Source: Gemmobacter megaterium | GTDB lineage: Bacteria > Pseudomonadota > Alphaproteobacteria > Rhodobacterales > Rhodobacteraceae | Assembly (NCBI RefSeq): GCF_900156815.1 | Contig: NZ_FTOT01000007.1 | Span: 62,001 to 126,000, forward strand | Direction: 5' to 3' | DNA: 64,000 nucleotides | In this document: in pieces, positions 27,263 through 36,336 of the stretch | Position numbering within the stretch: position 1 is the first letter of the stretch | How the letters are laid out: each line of letters starts with the position of its first letter | The notes under the pieces: model-generated | The model's database searches: none | What the model was told of the DNA's origin: nothing | The model's input: the letters and a program-made list of their open reading frames with translations, nothing else | Program-made: the position numbers and the translations under genes

Positions 27263-28651
27263 TCAGGCGCCCGTTGGCGACGCCAGTAACCAGAGGCCCA
27301 GAATTGTGTAGCCGACCATCAACACGGTCAGCGGCAGATGCGCAAGCCCGCGAGCCCGCTGTTCAGACAGTTGCAGCGCCAGAACCACCGCAAGCACATG
27401 CGCGCCCAGAATGGCGACGAACTGAACGTTCCAGATCGCCGTCATCATTCCCCGGTCGGTCAGGAATCCCATCGACACATAGAAGGGCGGCAGTCCCAGC
27501 AATGCGTCGCCCTGAAACAGCGGGTCGTTCAATGCGGCAAGTGTGTATTGCCCGGCTGTCAGCAGTGTCAGCAGGTAATGCGCGCCATGGTATCCCGCGG
27601 CGATGGCAAGAAAGCTCAGCATCACCGGCCCCGTTGGCATCGACGCGCCCGAGATCCGGCGCCCCAGCGCCAGCGCGCCCAGAATGCTGATCACCGTCAG
27701 CCCCCAGGCCGCCGCAAGCCCCATTGTGTTCTCGACCATCACCGCCGAACGGCCCGAAAACTCCAGCGGATTCTCTCCGATCAGGGCCAGCCACCAGAAG
27801 GTTTCGCGCAGGCCGTCGAAGGTGAGTGCGGCCAAGGCCAGAGTGACGAATGCGACCTGCGACGCGCCAAGCGGGGCCATGCCCAGAACCTGAGTACCCG
27901 GCCAGCCCGCCATGATGCGCAGGCGCGCCCCGTCAGACTCGGCCCAGACCGGCGCGATGCGCGACAGATAGCCGACATAGACCGTCAGAAACTCGCCCTT
28001 GTCCAACCATTCCTCGCCCTCGGCCACGGCAAGCACAAAAATCACCAGCCAATAGGCACTGATGGCCATGGCAAGCACCAAGGGATCATCCGGTGACAGC
28101 GACACGATCTGAAACCAGCTGAACGCCATAAGCCCCAGCACCGCAGGGAGCTCGCCCAGTCGCGCCAGACCGATGTGCCCTTGCCATCCGATCAACAGGC
28201 GCACGGCACGCACCGGCCCCGTCCAGGGGTTCAAGCCACGCCACAGGTTGCCGCAAACCATCGACGCCAGCGGCAGCGCCACCCAGACCACCGTCCAGAA
28301 GACCAGAGTCAGCAGATTGTGCATCGGGTCGCGCGGCCCGAGGACGCCCACAGCCACCAGCACCAGCGCCAGAAGAAAGCCAATTCCACTGGCAACGCAC
28401 TCGGGCACCAGAACCGGGCGATGGCCGACCGTGATGGCGCGCATCTCGGGCAAGCGCCGTGCCACCGCCGCCAGCACACCCGTCAGGGCGACGGCCAGCG
28501 CGGCGCCCAGCATGTAGCGGCCGGTTGGCAGTGTCATCACGATCGAGGGCGGCAAGGCGCAAGCCAGCGCCGGAGCCGGGCCAAGCCCAAGGCCGACGCC
28601 CGCAATGCGACCACCCTGACGTAGCCGATAGTGATCCCGACCTGCGACCAT
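27263..28651 (-). CDS. polytopic membrane protein, unknown function
   Basis: A 462-residue protein with roughly eleven or twelve hydrophobic segments. From memory, the arrangement and the motif GNLWRGLNPWTGP resemble a bacterial membrane family often labelled fenitrothion hydrolase, a name I would not take as a demonstrated function here. The sequence FDGLRETFWW after a central helix and several conserved Trp/His in the C-terminal half are also typical. GGGAGA sits close before the chosen ATG; a longer start at 28696 is possible. It is transcribed directly ahead of the LivK-like gene (32 bp gap), so it probably belongs to that operon. Confidence 0.7.
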   Translation of the reverse strand: MVAGRDHYRLRQGGRIAGVGLGLGPAPALACALPPSIVMTLPTGRYMLGAALAVALTGVLAAVARRLPEMRAITVGHRPVLVPECVASGIGFLLALVLVAVGVLGPRDPMHNLLTLVFWTVVWVALPLASMVCGNLWRGLNPWTGPVRAVRLLIGWQGHIGLARLGELPAVLGLMAFSWFQIVSLSPDDPLVLAMAISAYWLVIFVLAVAEGEEWLDKGEFLTVYVGYLSRIAPVWAESDGARLRIMAGWPGTQVLGMAPLGASQVAFVTLALAALTFDGLRETFWWLALIGENPLEFSGRSAVMVENTMGLAAAWGLTVISILGALALGRRISGASMPTGPVMLSFLAIAAGYHGAHYLLTLLTAGQYTLAALNDPLFQGDALLGLPPFYVSMGFLTDRGMMTAIWNVQFVAILGAHVLAVVLALQLSEQRARGLAHLPLTVLMVGYTILGLWLLASPTGA

Positions 28652-28728
28652 CCGTCTCCCGATCCGATACCGAGCGGGAGTGAACACTTTGCACACGCAG
28701 CATGCAAGGCCGTTGATCGGCCCTGCGC

Positions 28729-31700
28729 CTATTTCCTGGGTACGAGCTTGGCCAGAACGCGGGCCAAATCCTCGCGGCGGAAAGGTTTTCCGACATATCC
28801 GTCAAATCCCGCCGCGTAATAGCCATCCACCTGGTGCTTCATGGCATTGGCCGTCACGGCAATGGCGGGAACATGACCGGCACCCTGTTCGCCCGCAAGC
28901 CGGCGAATTTCCTGAAGCGCGGCGATGCCGTCCATCTCGGGCATCGAGATATCCAGCAGCAGCACGTCAAATTCGTCGGGTTTCCAGGCGGCCACGGCCT
29001 TCAGCCCATCCTCGACGACGGTGACGCTGACACCCAGTGCACCAAGCATCGCCTTTAGAATCAGGCGGTTGGTTGCATTGTCGTCGGCGACCAGCGCGCG
29101 CAGCCCGGCAACCGACGGCGCCGTTGCCGCAACACTTTCCTGCTGCAACGGATCGTCACGCTTGGCGAGCGGCAAAGGCAGTTCCAGCCGCACCACCGTG
29201 CCCGTGCCCAGTGTGCTGGACACCTGGATCCGCCCGCCCATCAATTCCACCAGACGGCGCGAAATCGACAGTCCAAGCCCCGTGCCGCCATACCGGCGCG
29301 TCACCGCGCCGTCGGCCTGCTCGAAATCCTCGAAGGCACGCGCCTGTTGTTCGGGTGACATGCCGATTCCGGTATCCGCCACCTCGATGACCAGCGGCTC
29401 GCTGCCACGGGTGTTCAGCGTCACCCTGATCTGGCCTTCATGCGTGAACTTGATCGCGTTGTTCAGCAGGTTGTGCAACACCTGCAAGGTGCGGTGCGGA
29501 TCGCCCATGCGTGGCTGGTTGCATCCCACATCACACATGACAGAGAACGACAGGCCCCGTTCCTGCGCCCGCAGCGAATACATCGCCTCGACCTTGGCCG
29601 CCAGATCGCGAGGGACAAAGGCAACCGTCTCCAGCTCGATCTTGCCAGCCTCGACCTTGGCCAGATCGAGGATGTCATTCAGCACATTCAAGAGGCCCTG
29701 GCCGGATTCGCGGATCGTCTCGATCATCTGGCGATGGATCGGGTCTGTCAGCGCATCCGACATCAGTTCGGCCATACCAAGCACGCCATTCAGGGGCGTG
29801 CGTATCTCATGGCTCATATTGGCCAGGAATTGCGATTTGGCCCGGTTTGCCGCCTCTGCCCGTTCCTTTGCAGTGTAGAGCAGGGTGATATCCGACGACA
29901 CGCCCCGATACCCCAGATAGGTGCCATCGGCGGCGATGAAGGGCAGCCCGCTCATCCGGATCCACATATCGCGGGAGCCGTTTGCCCGCTCGGGAATCAG
30001 GAAAACGAAATCGCTGAACGGTTCGCGCGCGGCAAAGCGGGCACGTAGCCAGTCCCAGTCGGCACTTTCGCGGGTTTCAACAAACTGTTCGGGGCAGCTC
30101 CAGCCCGAGACACCCAGCATATGTTCCGGCGGATGGCCCGTGTTACGTTCGTAGCCTTCGGACAGGAACGTGTAACAATCGTTGGTATCCGTTTCCCAGA
30201 ACCAGTCCGACGATACGGCCGCAATATCCTGAAACCGGCGCTGAGCGGTATCGCGGGCATCCAGGGCGGCCAGCAACCGCTCGTTCGTCGCCTGCATTTC
30301 CGCCTCACGGGCCTTCGCCTCGGATATGTCGATGTGGATGCCCGACACAACCTCGATCGCGCCACTGTCGCTGCGCCGGGCGACCTGCCCGCGTGTCAGC
30401 ACCCATACCCAGTGGCCATCACGGTGACGCATACGTATTTCGGCCTCGAACACGTCCTGATCGAGTTGCCTGAGGCTGGCGTGGCGGCGCGACATCTCTG
30501 CAATATCGTCGGGATGGACCATGGACTCCCACTGCTCGTAGGGCATGTCCTGCAACTCGGCATGGGTATACCCCAGCATTTCTGCCCAGAGATCATTGAC
30601 GATGTTGCGCCCGGTAATGCGGTTGTATTCCCATGTGCCGACCGAAGCGCCGCGGATGATCTGCTCCATCCGCTGCTGGGCCTGTTTCATCGCGGTGACG
30701 TCGATATGCGCGCCCACCATCCGCAGTGCGCGGCCATCCAGATCACGCAGGCCAACACGCGCCCGCGACAGGATGTTCACCCAATGCCCCTCCTTGTGGC
30801 GCATACGGAATTCGGTTTCGAACTGATCGACCTCGCCTTCGACGACGCGCGCGATCTGGGCCGAGACACGATCCGCATCGTTTGGATGCAATAGCCGCTG
30901 CCACAGATCGGGGGTGTTTGGCTCCATCTCTGCACGGGTATATCCCAGCATCTCTGCCCAGCGGTCATTGATGCGGGTGATGCCGCGCTCCAGATCGGAT
31001 TCGAATGTTCCTGCGTCGGCGGCCGCGATGATGTCCTGCAAACGCTGTTCGGCGCTCTTGAGGTCGGTGACGTCGATGCGCATCCCCACCGAGCCGCCAT
31101 CGGGCATCGCCTTTTCCACAGACCAGAGCCAGCGCCCGTCGGACAGCTGGATTTCCGTATCGTTGCGGCGATCCCGGTGACTTGCCATCACCTGGGCGAA
31201 CCACTCGTCTTCGCAGCCAAGCGCATCGCGGTAGATGCCGCGGTCGATCCCTGCGCGCAGCAGATCGGCATAATGGGCGCCCGGTGTGATCAGGTCGGCG
31301 ATAGGCTTGAAGTACTCGACATAGCGCCGGTTGAACAGCGACAGGCGGTCGTCTGCATCAAAGATGGCAAAGGCATCGGGCAACGCCTCGATCGCGGCTT
31401 CAAGCTGTTGGCGTGCCGTGACAGCGGCGCGTGCAAGTTCCTCCAGCCGCTGTTCCTGACGTTTGCGTTCGGTGATGTCGGTTTCCACCGACACAAACCC
31501 TGTCGGCTGCCCATCAGCCCCCTTCATCGGGTGGATGTTCAGGTCAATCCAGTATGTCGTGCCGAAACGGTCACGGTTCAGCATTTCAGCGCGCACGGGC
31601 TCGCATTTTTCAAGCGAGCGGGAAATCCGTTCGATCGTCGCCCTGTCCGACCCTTCGAAGCGCGTGAACTCGCCGGGATTGCGCCCGACAATCTCGGCCA

Positions 31701-32778
31701 GCGCATAGCCGGACCGCATTTCGAACGCCGGGTTGGCCCATGTCACCTTTTGGTCGTTGTCGGTGATGACAACGAAATTGGTCATATGCTGGGCAACCTG
31801 CCCGAGGCGCACCAGTTCTTCGCGCCGGGTCTGGTCGGCGGTGACATCGCGGATCACAAACACAAAGCCGGGGGCATCGCCGGGCACATCGGCGGCACGC
31901 AGGGCTGCGGATGCCTCGAACCAACGCAACTGGCCGGCCGTCTGCAAGGAATAGCGGAACCCTGCGCTGCGCCCGTTCAGCAACGCGGCCTGCATCGCCA
32001 TGCGCGTGATCGCCGCGGTTTCCGCCGGCAGGACTTCTTCAAGCCGACGCCCCATCATGCGGCTGGGTGTGTCGAACAGAAGTTCCGGGGCGCCCGTGTG
32101 GTACCCGATGTAGCGCCCGTCTGAGTCAAGCTCCAGGATCAGGTCGGGCAATGCCTGCATCGTGGCGGCAAGCCGGTTGCGCGCCTGTTCCAGTTCCGAC
32201 TGGGTCCGGCGCATTGCCTTGTCCGCCGCGACCCGCGCAAGGATTGTCCCGATGGCGCCCGACATGGCCCCGAGGATCGAGATATCGTCCTTGGAATAGT
32301 TCCGCTGCGCGCGGACGGAATCATAGCCCACAAACCCGCCAAAGGCGCCATCCAGCCGGATCGGAACAAAGACCGCACTAAGAATGCCCTGCATCTCCAG
32401 CGCTTCTTTCACCGGGGAATCCGGCGGCAGATCGGTGACGGAGCCGACATGCACAATCTCGCCCGCCTCGAACCCTTCGCGCCAGGGGGCGATCATCTCG
32501 GTCGGCTGGTCCTGTAGTTCCGCCAGCATGGGAACGATGCCGGTGGCGCACCACTCGTAGGTATTGTCCAGCACTTCGTTGTCGCGCAACTGAAAAACAT
32601 AGGCGCGATCCGCATTCGCATAGGCGCCCATTTCAGACAGGATAAGATCAATCGCCTCCCCGGCCTGAGCGACAGGCGCAGAGAGGGCGCGGGCCAGAAC
32701 ATCGACAACGCGGGCGGAAACTGCAGAGTCGGATGCGCTAGCAGAGCCTGGCCGAAGCGGTGCTGTATCTGGTGCCAT
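28729..32778 (-). CDS. multi-PAS hybrid sensor histidine kinase
   Basis: A 1349-residue cytoplasmic kinase with no signal peptide or membrane span. Domains in order: GAF (~25-190); six PAS/PAC-type sensor modules (~205-970), of which the fourth and fifth (575-825) are clearly tandem duplicates sharing INDxWAEMLGYT; HisKA with the phospho-acceptor His990 in SHEIRTPLNG; HATPase with N-box NNAIKF and DTGIGM at ~1135; and a receiver domain at 1227-1345 with Asp1276 in LLLDISMPEMDG. No HPt domain or separate response regulator is nearby, so phosphate must pass to an outside partner. GGGAAG precedes the chosen ATG. Signal unknown; PAC spacing suits redox or small-ligand sensing. Confidence 0.93.
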   Translation of the reverse strand: MAPDTAPLRPGSASASDSAVSARVVDVLARALSAPVAQAGEAIDLILSEMGAYANADRAYVFQLRDNEVLDNTYEWCATGIVPMLAELQDQPTEMIAPWREGFEAGEIVHVGSVTDLPPDSPVKEALEMQGILSAVFVPIRLDGAFGGFVGYDSVRAQRNYSKDDISILGAMSGAIGTILARVAADKAMRRTQSELEQARNRLAATMQALPDLILELDSDGRYIGYHTGAPELLFDTPSRMMGRRLEEVLPAETAAITRMAMQAALLNGRSAGFRYSLQTAGQLRWFEASAALRAADVPGDAPGFVFVIRDVTADQTRREELVRLGQVAQHMTNFVVITDNDQKVTWANPAFEMRSGYALAEIVGRNPGEFTRFEGSDRATIERISRSLEKCEPVRAEMLNRDRFGTTYWIDLNIHPMKGADGQPTGFVSVETDITERKRQEQRLEELARAAVTARQQLEAAIEALPDAFAIFDADDRLSLFNRRYVEYFKPIADLITPGAHYADLLRAGIDRGIYRDALGCEDEWFAQVMASHRDRRNDTEIQLSDGRWLWSVEKAMPDGGSVGMRIDVTDLKSAEQRLQDIIAAADAGTFESDLERGITRINDRWAEMLGYTRAEMEPNTPDLWQRLLHPNDADRVSAQIARVVEGEVDQFETEFRMRHKEGHWVNILSRARVGLRDLDGRALRMVGAHIDVTAMKQAQQRMEQIIRGASVGTWEYNRITGRNIVNDLWAEMLGYTHAELQDMPYEQWESMVHPDDIAEMSRRHASLRQLDQDVFEAEIRMRHRDGHWVWVLTRGQVARRSDSGAIEVVSGIHIDISEAKAREAEMQATNERLLAALDARDTAQRRFQDIAAVSSDWFWETDTNDCYTFLSEGYERNTGHPPEHMLGVSGWSCPEQFVETRESADWDWLRARFAAREPFSDFVFLIPERANGSRDMWIRMSGLPFIAADGTYLGYRGVSSDITLLYTAKERAEAANRAKSQFLANMSHEIRTPLNGVLGMAELMSDALTDPIHRQMIETIRESGQGLLNVLNDILDLAKVEAGKIELETVAFVPRDLAAKVEAMYSLRAQERGLSFSVMCDVGCNQPRMGDPHRTLQVLHNLLNNAIKFTHEGQIRVTLNTRGSEPLVIEVADTGIGMSPEQQARAFEDFEQADGAVTRRYGGTGLGLSISRRLVELMGGRIQVSSTLGTGTVVRLELPLPLAKRDDPLQQESVAATAPSVAGLRALVADDNATNRLILKAMLGALGVSVTVVEDGLKAVAAWKPDEFDVLLLDISMPEMDGIAALQEIRRLAGEQGAGHVPAIAVTANAMKHQVDGYYAAGFDGYVGKPFRREDLARVLAKLVPRK

Positions 32779-32878
32779 CTTACTTCCCTGGCGATCACGC
32801 CCCTGGCATCGCCGCAGGCCCCCATTCGCAGGTTGTGCCCACAGCAATGTTAATCAATCGTAAATACACGAAGCTTAA

Positions 32879-34237
32879 TCATAATCCGTGCAGATCGGCC
32901 AGTGAATAGGAAGAATTCCACAAGGCCGCCATCGCTATTCCGCCAGAAATCAGGGCGAAAACCGTGTCGTGAAGCGGGTCATGCACACCATGGCGCCGGG
33001 CCAGCCACATGCTTGCAGGTGCGGACAGCACCGCCGCGATCGCCTGCCCGGCCAAGGCGCCGGTCAGGCCCGCCAGTTCCGCCCCGATCAGAAACAGCGC
33101 AGTCTGACTGGTCGCGCGAAACGCCGCAACCAGAAAGAAGCCCCGTGAATCCCCTGCCGCCAAGGCCGCCTGATCATAGGTTGCGATCAACATCTGCGGT
33201 AGCTGCACGCAGGCCAGCACAACGACGACAGCCCCTGCAACGGCATAGCGCGGATCATACAGCAGGTGCACAAGCGGCACGCCGCCGAACGCCATGGCTG
33301 CCAGCAAGGACAGAACCGTTGCGGTCATGCCCAACCGCATCCGGCGCAATCTGCGGCGCATCGCGTCAGACCCGTCCAATGCCACATTGCGGTAGATCGG
33401 GATGAACACACGCCCCACCACGGCAGCCGCCAGCAGCATGGGAAAGCTGGCCAGAAAATAGCCGATATTATAGATGCCAAGGCTTTCAAGGCTGAGATAG
33501 CGCCCCAGAATGGCCTTGTCGCCCTGCATCAGCACAAACCCACAGGCCGTGGACAGAAAGATCCAGCCTCCATACCGGATGAGTTCCTGCGCGGCGTCGG
33601 ACTCCCAGCCAAATCGGTTCCGATGACCGGGCAGACAGGCCCAGGTCAGCCCCAACTTGACCAAGGCCCCCAGAAGATTGCCCCAGACCAGGGCCCAGAC
33701 CGACTGCATGGCGAGCGACAGCGCGATCATGGCGACGATTCCCACCAGTTGCGAGGCCAGATCCAGCAACGTGACGCGCCCCAACGCCAGATGCCGGTTC
33801 GCGGTCTCGATCCGCGTGGGATTGAACCCCGCAATCAGCAGGGTCAGGCCCGCCACCGGCAGAATCTGCGCCAGATCGGGCGCACGGTAAAACTGCGCCA
33901 GGGGCCAGGCCAGTGCACAGGTCACCAGCCATAAAAGCGCACCCCGGATCGCCTGCACCGACCAGGCGGTATCCAGGAACCTCGGCTCGTCCCCACGCCG
34001 ACTGGACAGGATCGACGGTCCGATCCCGACATCCGAGAACATCGTAAGGCCGATCATCACCATCGTGACCAGCGACATCAGCCCGAATGCTTCGGGAAAC
34101 AGCAATCGTGTCAGGATCAGGTTGGATACCAGCCGCATCCCCTGACCTCCGACATAGCCAAGGGCGATGATCGCCGATCCGCGCATGGCGCGGGCGAACA
34201 GGCCGGAACCGGCGATCTTGCCTGAAAATGACGACAT
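32879..34237 (-). CDS. polysaccharide/lipopolysaccharide flippase (Wzx/RfbX-like)
   Basis: A 452-residue membrane protein of the MATE/MVF flippase superfamily with about twelve to fourteen helices. Recognisable family features: GSAIIALGYVGGQGMRLVSNLILTR at the N-terminus, PEAFGLMSLVTMVMIGLTMFSDVGIG, and the central FVLMQGDKAILGRYLSLESLGIYNIGY. It would move lipid-linked glycan repeats across the inner membrane. It is transcribed ahead of the hybrid kinase (100 bp gap). No glycan biosynthesis cluster is adjacent, although glycosyltransferases occur elsewhere in the window. Confidence 0.9.
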   Translation of the reverse strand: MSSFSGKIAGSGLFARAMRGSAIIALGYVGGQGMRLVSNLILTRLLFPEAFGLMSLVTMVMIGLTMFSDVGIGPSILSSRRGDEPRFLDTAWSVQAIRGALLWLVTCALAWPLAQFYRAPDLAQILPVAGLTLLIAGFNPTRIETANRHLALGRVTLLDLASQLVGIVAMIALSLAMQSVWALVWGNLLGALVKLGLTWACLPGHRNRFGWESDAAQELIRYGGWIFLSTACGFVLMQGDKAILGRYLSLESLGIYNIGYFLASFPMLLAAAVVGRVFIPIYRNVALDGSDAMRRRLRRMRLGMTATVLSLLAAMAFGGVPLVHLLYDPRYAVAGAVVVVLACVQLPQMLIATYDQAALAAGDSRGFFLVAAFRATSQTALFLIGAELAGLTGALAGQAIAAVLSAPASMWLARRHGVHDPLHDTVFALISGGIAMAALWNSSYSLADLHGL

Positions 34238-34732
34238 GAGGCAGCCTTGTACTCTTGCCGCAGGCTATGCGGTGGATGACCTGGGTGAAAGCCCCATCTT
34301 CTGCCCCGCCCGCACCCGGATCGAACCTGAAGCACCCGCGCAACCGCCACGTGGTGGGAAGATGCCGTATGAAACGGGTGCCCGTCGAGAAGGTTGCGAG
34401 TGGCCTGCACGTCATGGGCATGACTCGTCAGGGGGCCGCGAAAGCCGCCCCGAGCCTGCGCCCCGCAACATCCGCCAAGCCCGAAGTTCCCGCAATCACA
34501 AGAGCCGGACTGGTCTATGCATTCACCGGCGCTGCCCAGATGCGGGGGCCACGCCGGGCGCTACGTGATATCCATGGCATCGCACCCATCCCACATGCTC
34601 CGGCCGGGATCGCACTGGCGGCTGCGTTGCAAAAGGGTGGCCCTGCCCCCGCACGCGATACGGCACCCATGGCGGATTCCCTTTTGCCGCAATCCGCGCT
34701 AAGCAAGGGCGCAACAACGGCAAGGCGGACCC
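34238..34732. other. 495-bp intergenic region, nothing recognised
   Basis: Between the divergent flippase and surE genes. A frame on the plus strand stays open across most of it and into surE, but it has no family signature or ribosome site and looks like chance in GC-rich DNA. It may be the remains of a gene. The last ~50 bp must hold the surE promoter and ribosome site. Confidence 0.5.
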
Positions 34733-35521
34733 ATGCGCATTCTTCTGACGAACGACGATGGCATCAACGCTCCGGGGCTGGAGGTGCTGACGGCCATCGC
34801 CAACGACATCGCCGGACCGACCGGCGAAGTCTGGACAGTCGCCCCCGCCTTCGAGCAATCGGGCGTTGGCCACTGCATCAGCTATACCCGGCCCATGATG
34901 ATCGCCAAACTGGGTCATCGCCGTTATGCCGCCGAAGGCAGCCCGGCGGATTGCGTGCTGGCAGGTCTTTATGACGTATTGCAAGGCGCGCGCCCCGATC
35001 TGGTGCTGTCGGGGGTCAACCGCGGCAACAATGCCGCCGAAAACACGCTCTATTCCGGCACGATCGGCGGCGCGATGGAGGCGGCGCTGCAAGGCTTGCC
35101 AGCCATCGCATTGTCGCAATACCTCGGCCCTGAAACCATGGAGCTGGACGACGAGTTCCAGGCGGCGCGCGCACATGGCACCGCCGTGGTCCGCAATCTT
35201 CTGGACAAGGGGCTGTGGGACGACGGAAATGACTACCGCATGTTCTACAACGTGAACTTCCCGCCGGTCGCTGCCGCCGGGGTCAAGGGCGTCAAGGTCA
35301 GTGCCCAGGGCTATCGCCGCGATGCGTTCTTCGGGGTAGAGCCCCATCGCTCGCCCTCGGGGCGCAAGTTCCTGTGGATCAAGGGCGGACCGCAGCATAT
35401 GCCGACCGCACCCGGCACCGATGCCGCCGCAAACCTCGAAGGGTTCATTTCGGTCACACCGATGCGCTGCGACCTGACCGCCCATGACGCGCTGGCCGAT
35501 CTCGAGGCCCGCCTCGCATGA
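34733..35521 (+). CDS. surE: 5'/3'-nucleotidase SurE
   Basis: A 262-residue SurE with the N-terminal metal site [15 protein letters not shown] (Asp8, Asp9), the [10 protein letters not shown] motif, [24 protein letters not shown] and the usual C-terminal arm ([13 protein letters not shown]). It removes phosphate from nucleoside monophosphates in a Mg/Mn-dependent way. AAGG lies 7 nt before the ATG. It is first gene of surE-pcm-nlpD, a conserved order in proteobacteria. Confidence 0.97.
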   Translation: MRILLTNDDGINAPGLEVLTAIANDIAGPTGEVWTVAPAFEQSGVGHCISYTRPMMIAKLGHRRYAAEGSPADCVLAGLYDVLQGARPDLVLSGVNRGNNAAENTLYSGTIGGAMEAALQGLPAIALSQYLGPETMELDDEFQAARAHGTAVVRNLLDKGLWDDGNDYRMFYNVNFPPVAAAGVKGVKVSAQGYRRDAFFGVEPHRSPSGRKFLWIKGGPQHMPTAPGTDAAANLEGFISVTPMRCDLTAHDALADLEARLA

Positions 35522-36270
35522 CAGGGGACGAGGGAGAGGACACGTCCGACACCCTCGCAGAGCGCAAGATGCGGTTTCTTTTTGCCCTGCGGTCGCGCGG
35601 GGTCACGGACAAGCGGGTGCTGGAGGCAATGGAGCGGGTGGATCGCGGCGCCTTCGTGCGCGGCCATTTCGCCGACCGCGCCTATGACGACATGCCCCTT
35701 CCCATCGCCTGTGGCCAGACGATCAGCCAGCCCTCGGTCGTGGGGCTGATGACCCAGGCGCTGGAGGTCGGGCCGCGCGATATCGTGCTGGAGGTGGGCA
35801 CGGGTTCCGGCTATCAGGCGGCGGTTCTCAGCCTTCTGGCACGGCGGGTCTATACCGTGGATCGCCATCGCCGCCTGGTCCGCGAATCCCAGGAGGTGTT
35901 CACCACCCTTGGATTGCACAACATCGTGGCACGGACCGGCGATGGCTGCCTTGGCCCAAGACCCCCCGGCACGGGCCGGGACGCGACGGGCCTGCCCATT
36001 CCGCGCGGGCGCGATCCGGTGGCCACCGCACAGGCCCCGTTTGGCGAACAGGCCCCGTTCGACCGCATAATCGTGACAGCCGCCGCCGAAGATCCGCCGC
36101 CCACCCTCTTGGACCAGTTGCGCATAGGGGGTATCATGGTCTTGCCGGTCGGGCAGTCCGATGCCGTGCAACAACTTGTGCGGGTGCGCAAGCTGGCGCA
36201 TGGGTTCGACTACGAAGACCTCCGCCCCGTGCGGTTCGTGCCGCTCGTCGAAGGGGTGGCCCCAGACTGA
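35518..36270 (+). CDS. pcm: protein-L-isoaspartate O-methyltransferase
   Basis: A 250-residue repair methyltransferase that uses SAM to methylate isoaspartyl residues. The SAM site [16 protein letters not shown] is near residue 85, [13 protein letters not shown] before it and [12 protein letters not shown] after it. Its ATG overlaps the surE stop as ATGA. Usual length is about 210-220; the extra residues are a short N-terminal extension and an insertion of roughly 30 residues at about 142-178 (rich in Pro, Gly and Arg) that ends in a near repeat [12 protein letters not shown]. The insertion lies beyond the SAM motif in a loop and may be harmless. Confidence 0.95.
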   Translation: MTGDEGEDTSDTLAERKMRFLFALRSRGVTDKRVLEAMERVDRGAFVRGHFADRAYDDMPLPIACGQTISQPSVVGLMTQALEVGPRDIVLEVGTGSGYQAAVLSLLARRVYTVDRHRRLVRESQEVFTTLGLHNIVARTGDGCLGPRPPGTGRDATGLPIPRGRDPVATAQAPFGEQAPFDRIIVTAAAEDPPPTLLDQLRIGGIMVLPVGQSDAVQQLVRVRKLAHGFDYEDLRPVRFVPLVEGVAPD

Positions 36271-36336
36271 CCGCCCGCTGCTGGCCGGGCGACAACCAGC
36301 GCCGGAACCAGCCGGCCAAGAGTACGAGGCAGAGCG

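Noticed and set aside
34255-34974. Possible gene in the gap before surE
   Set aside because: Overlaps the surE start in another frame, has no ribosome site or family signature.
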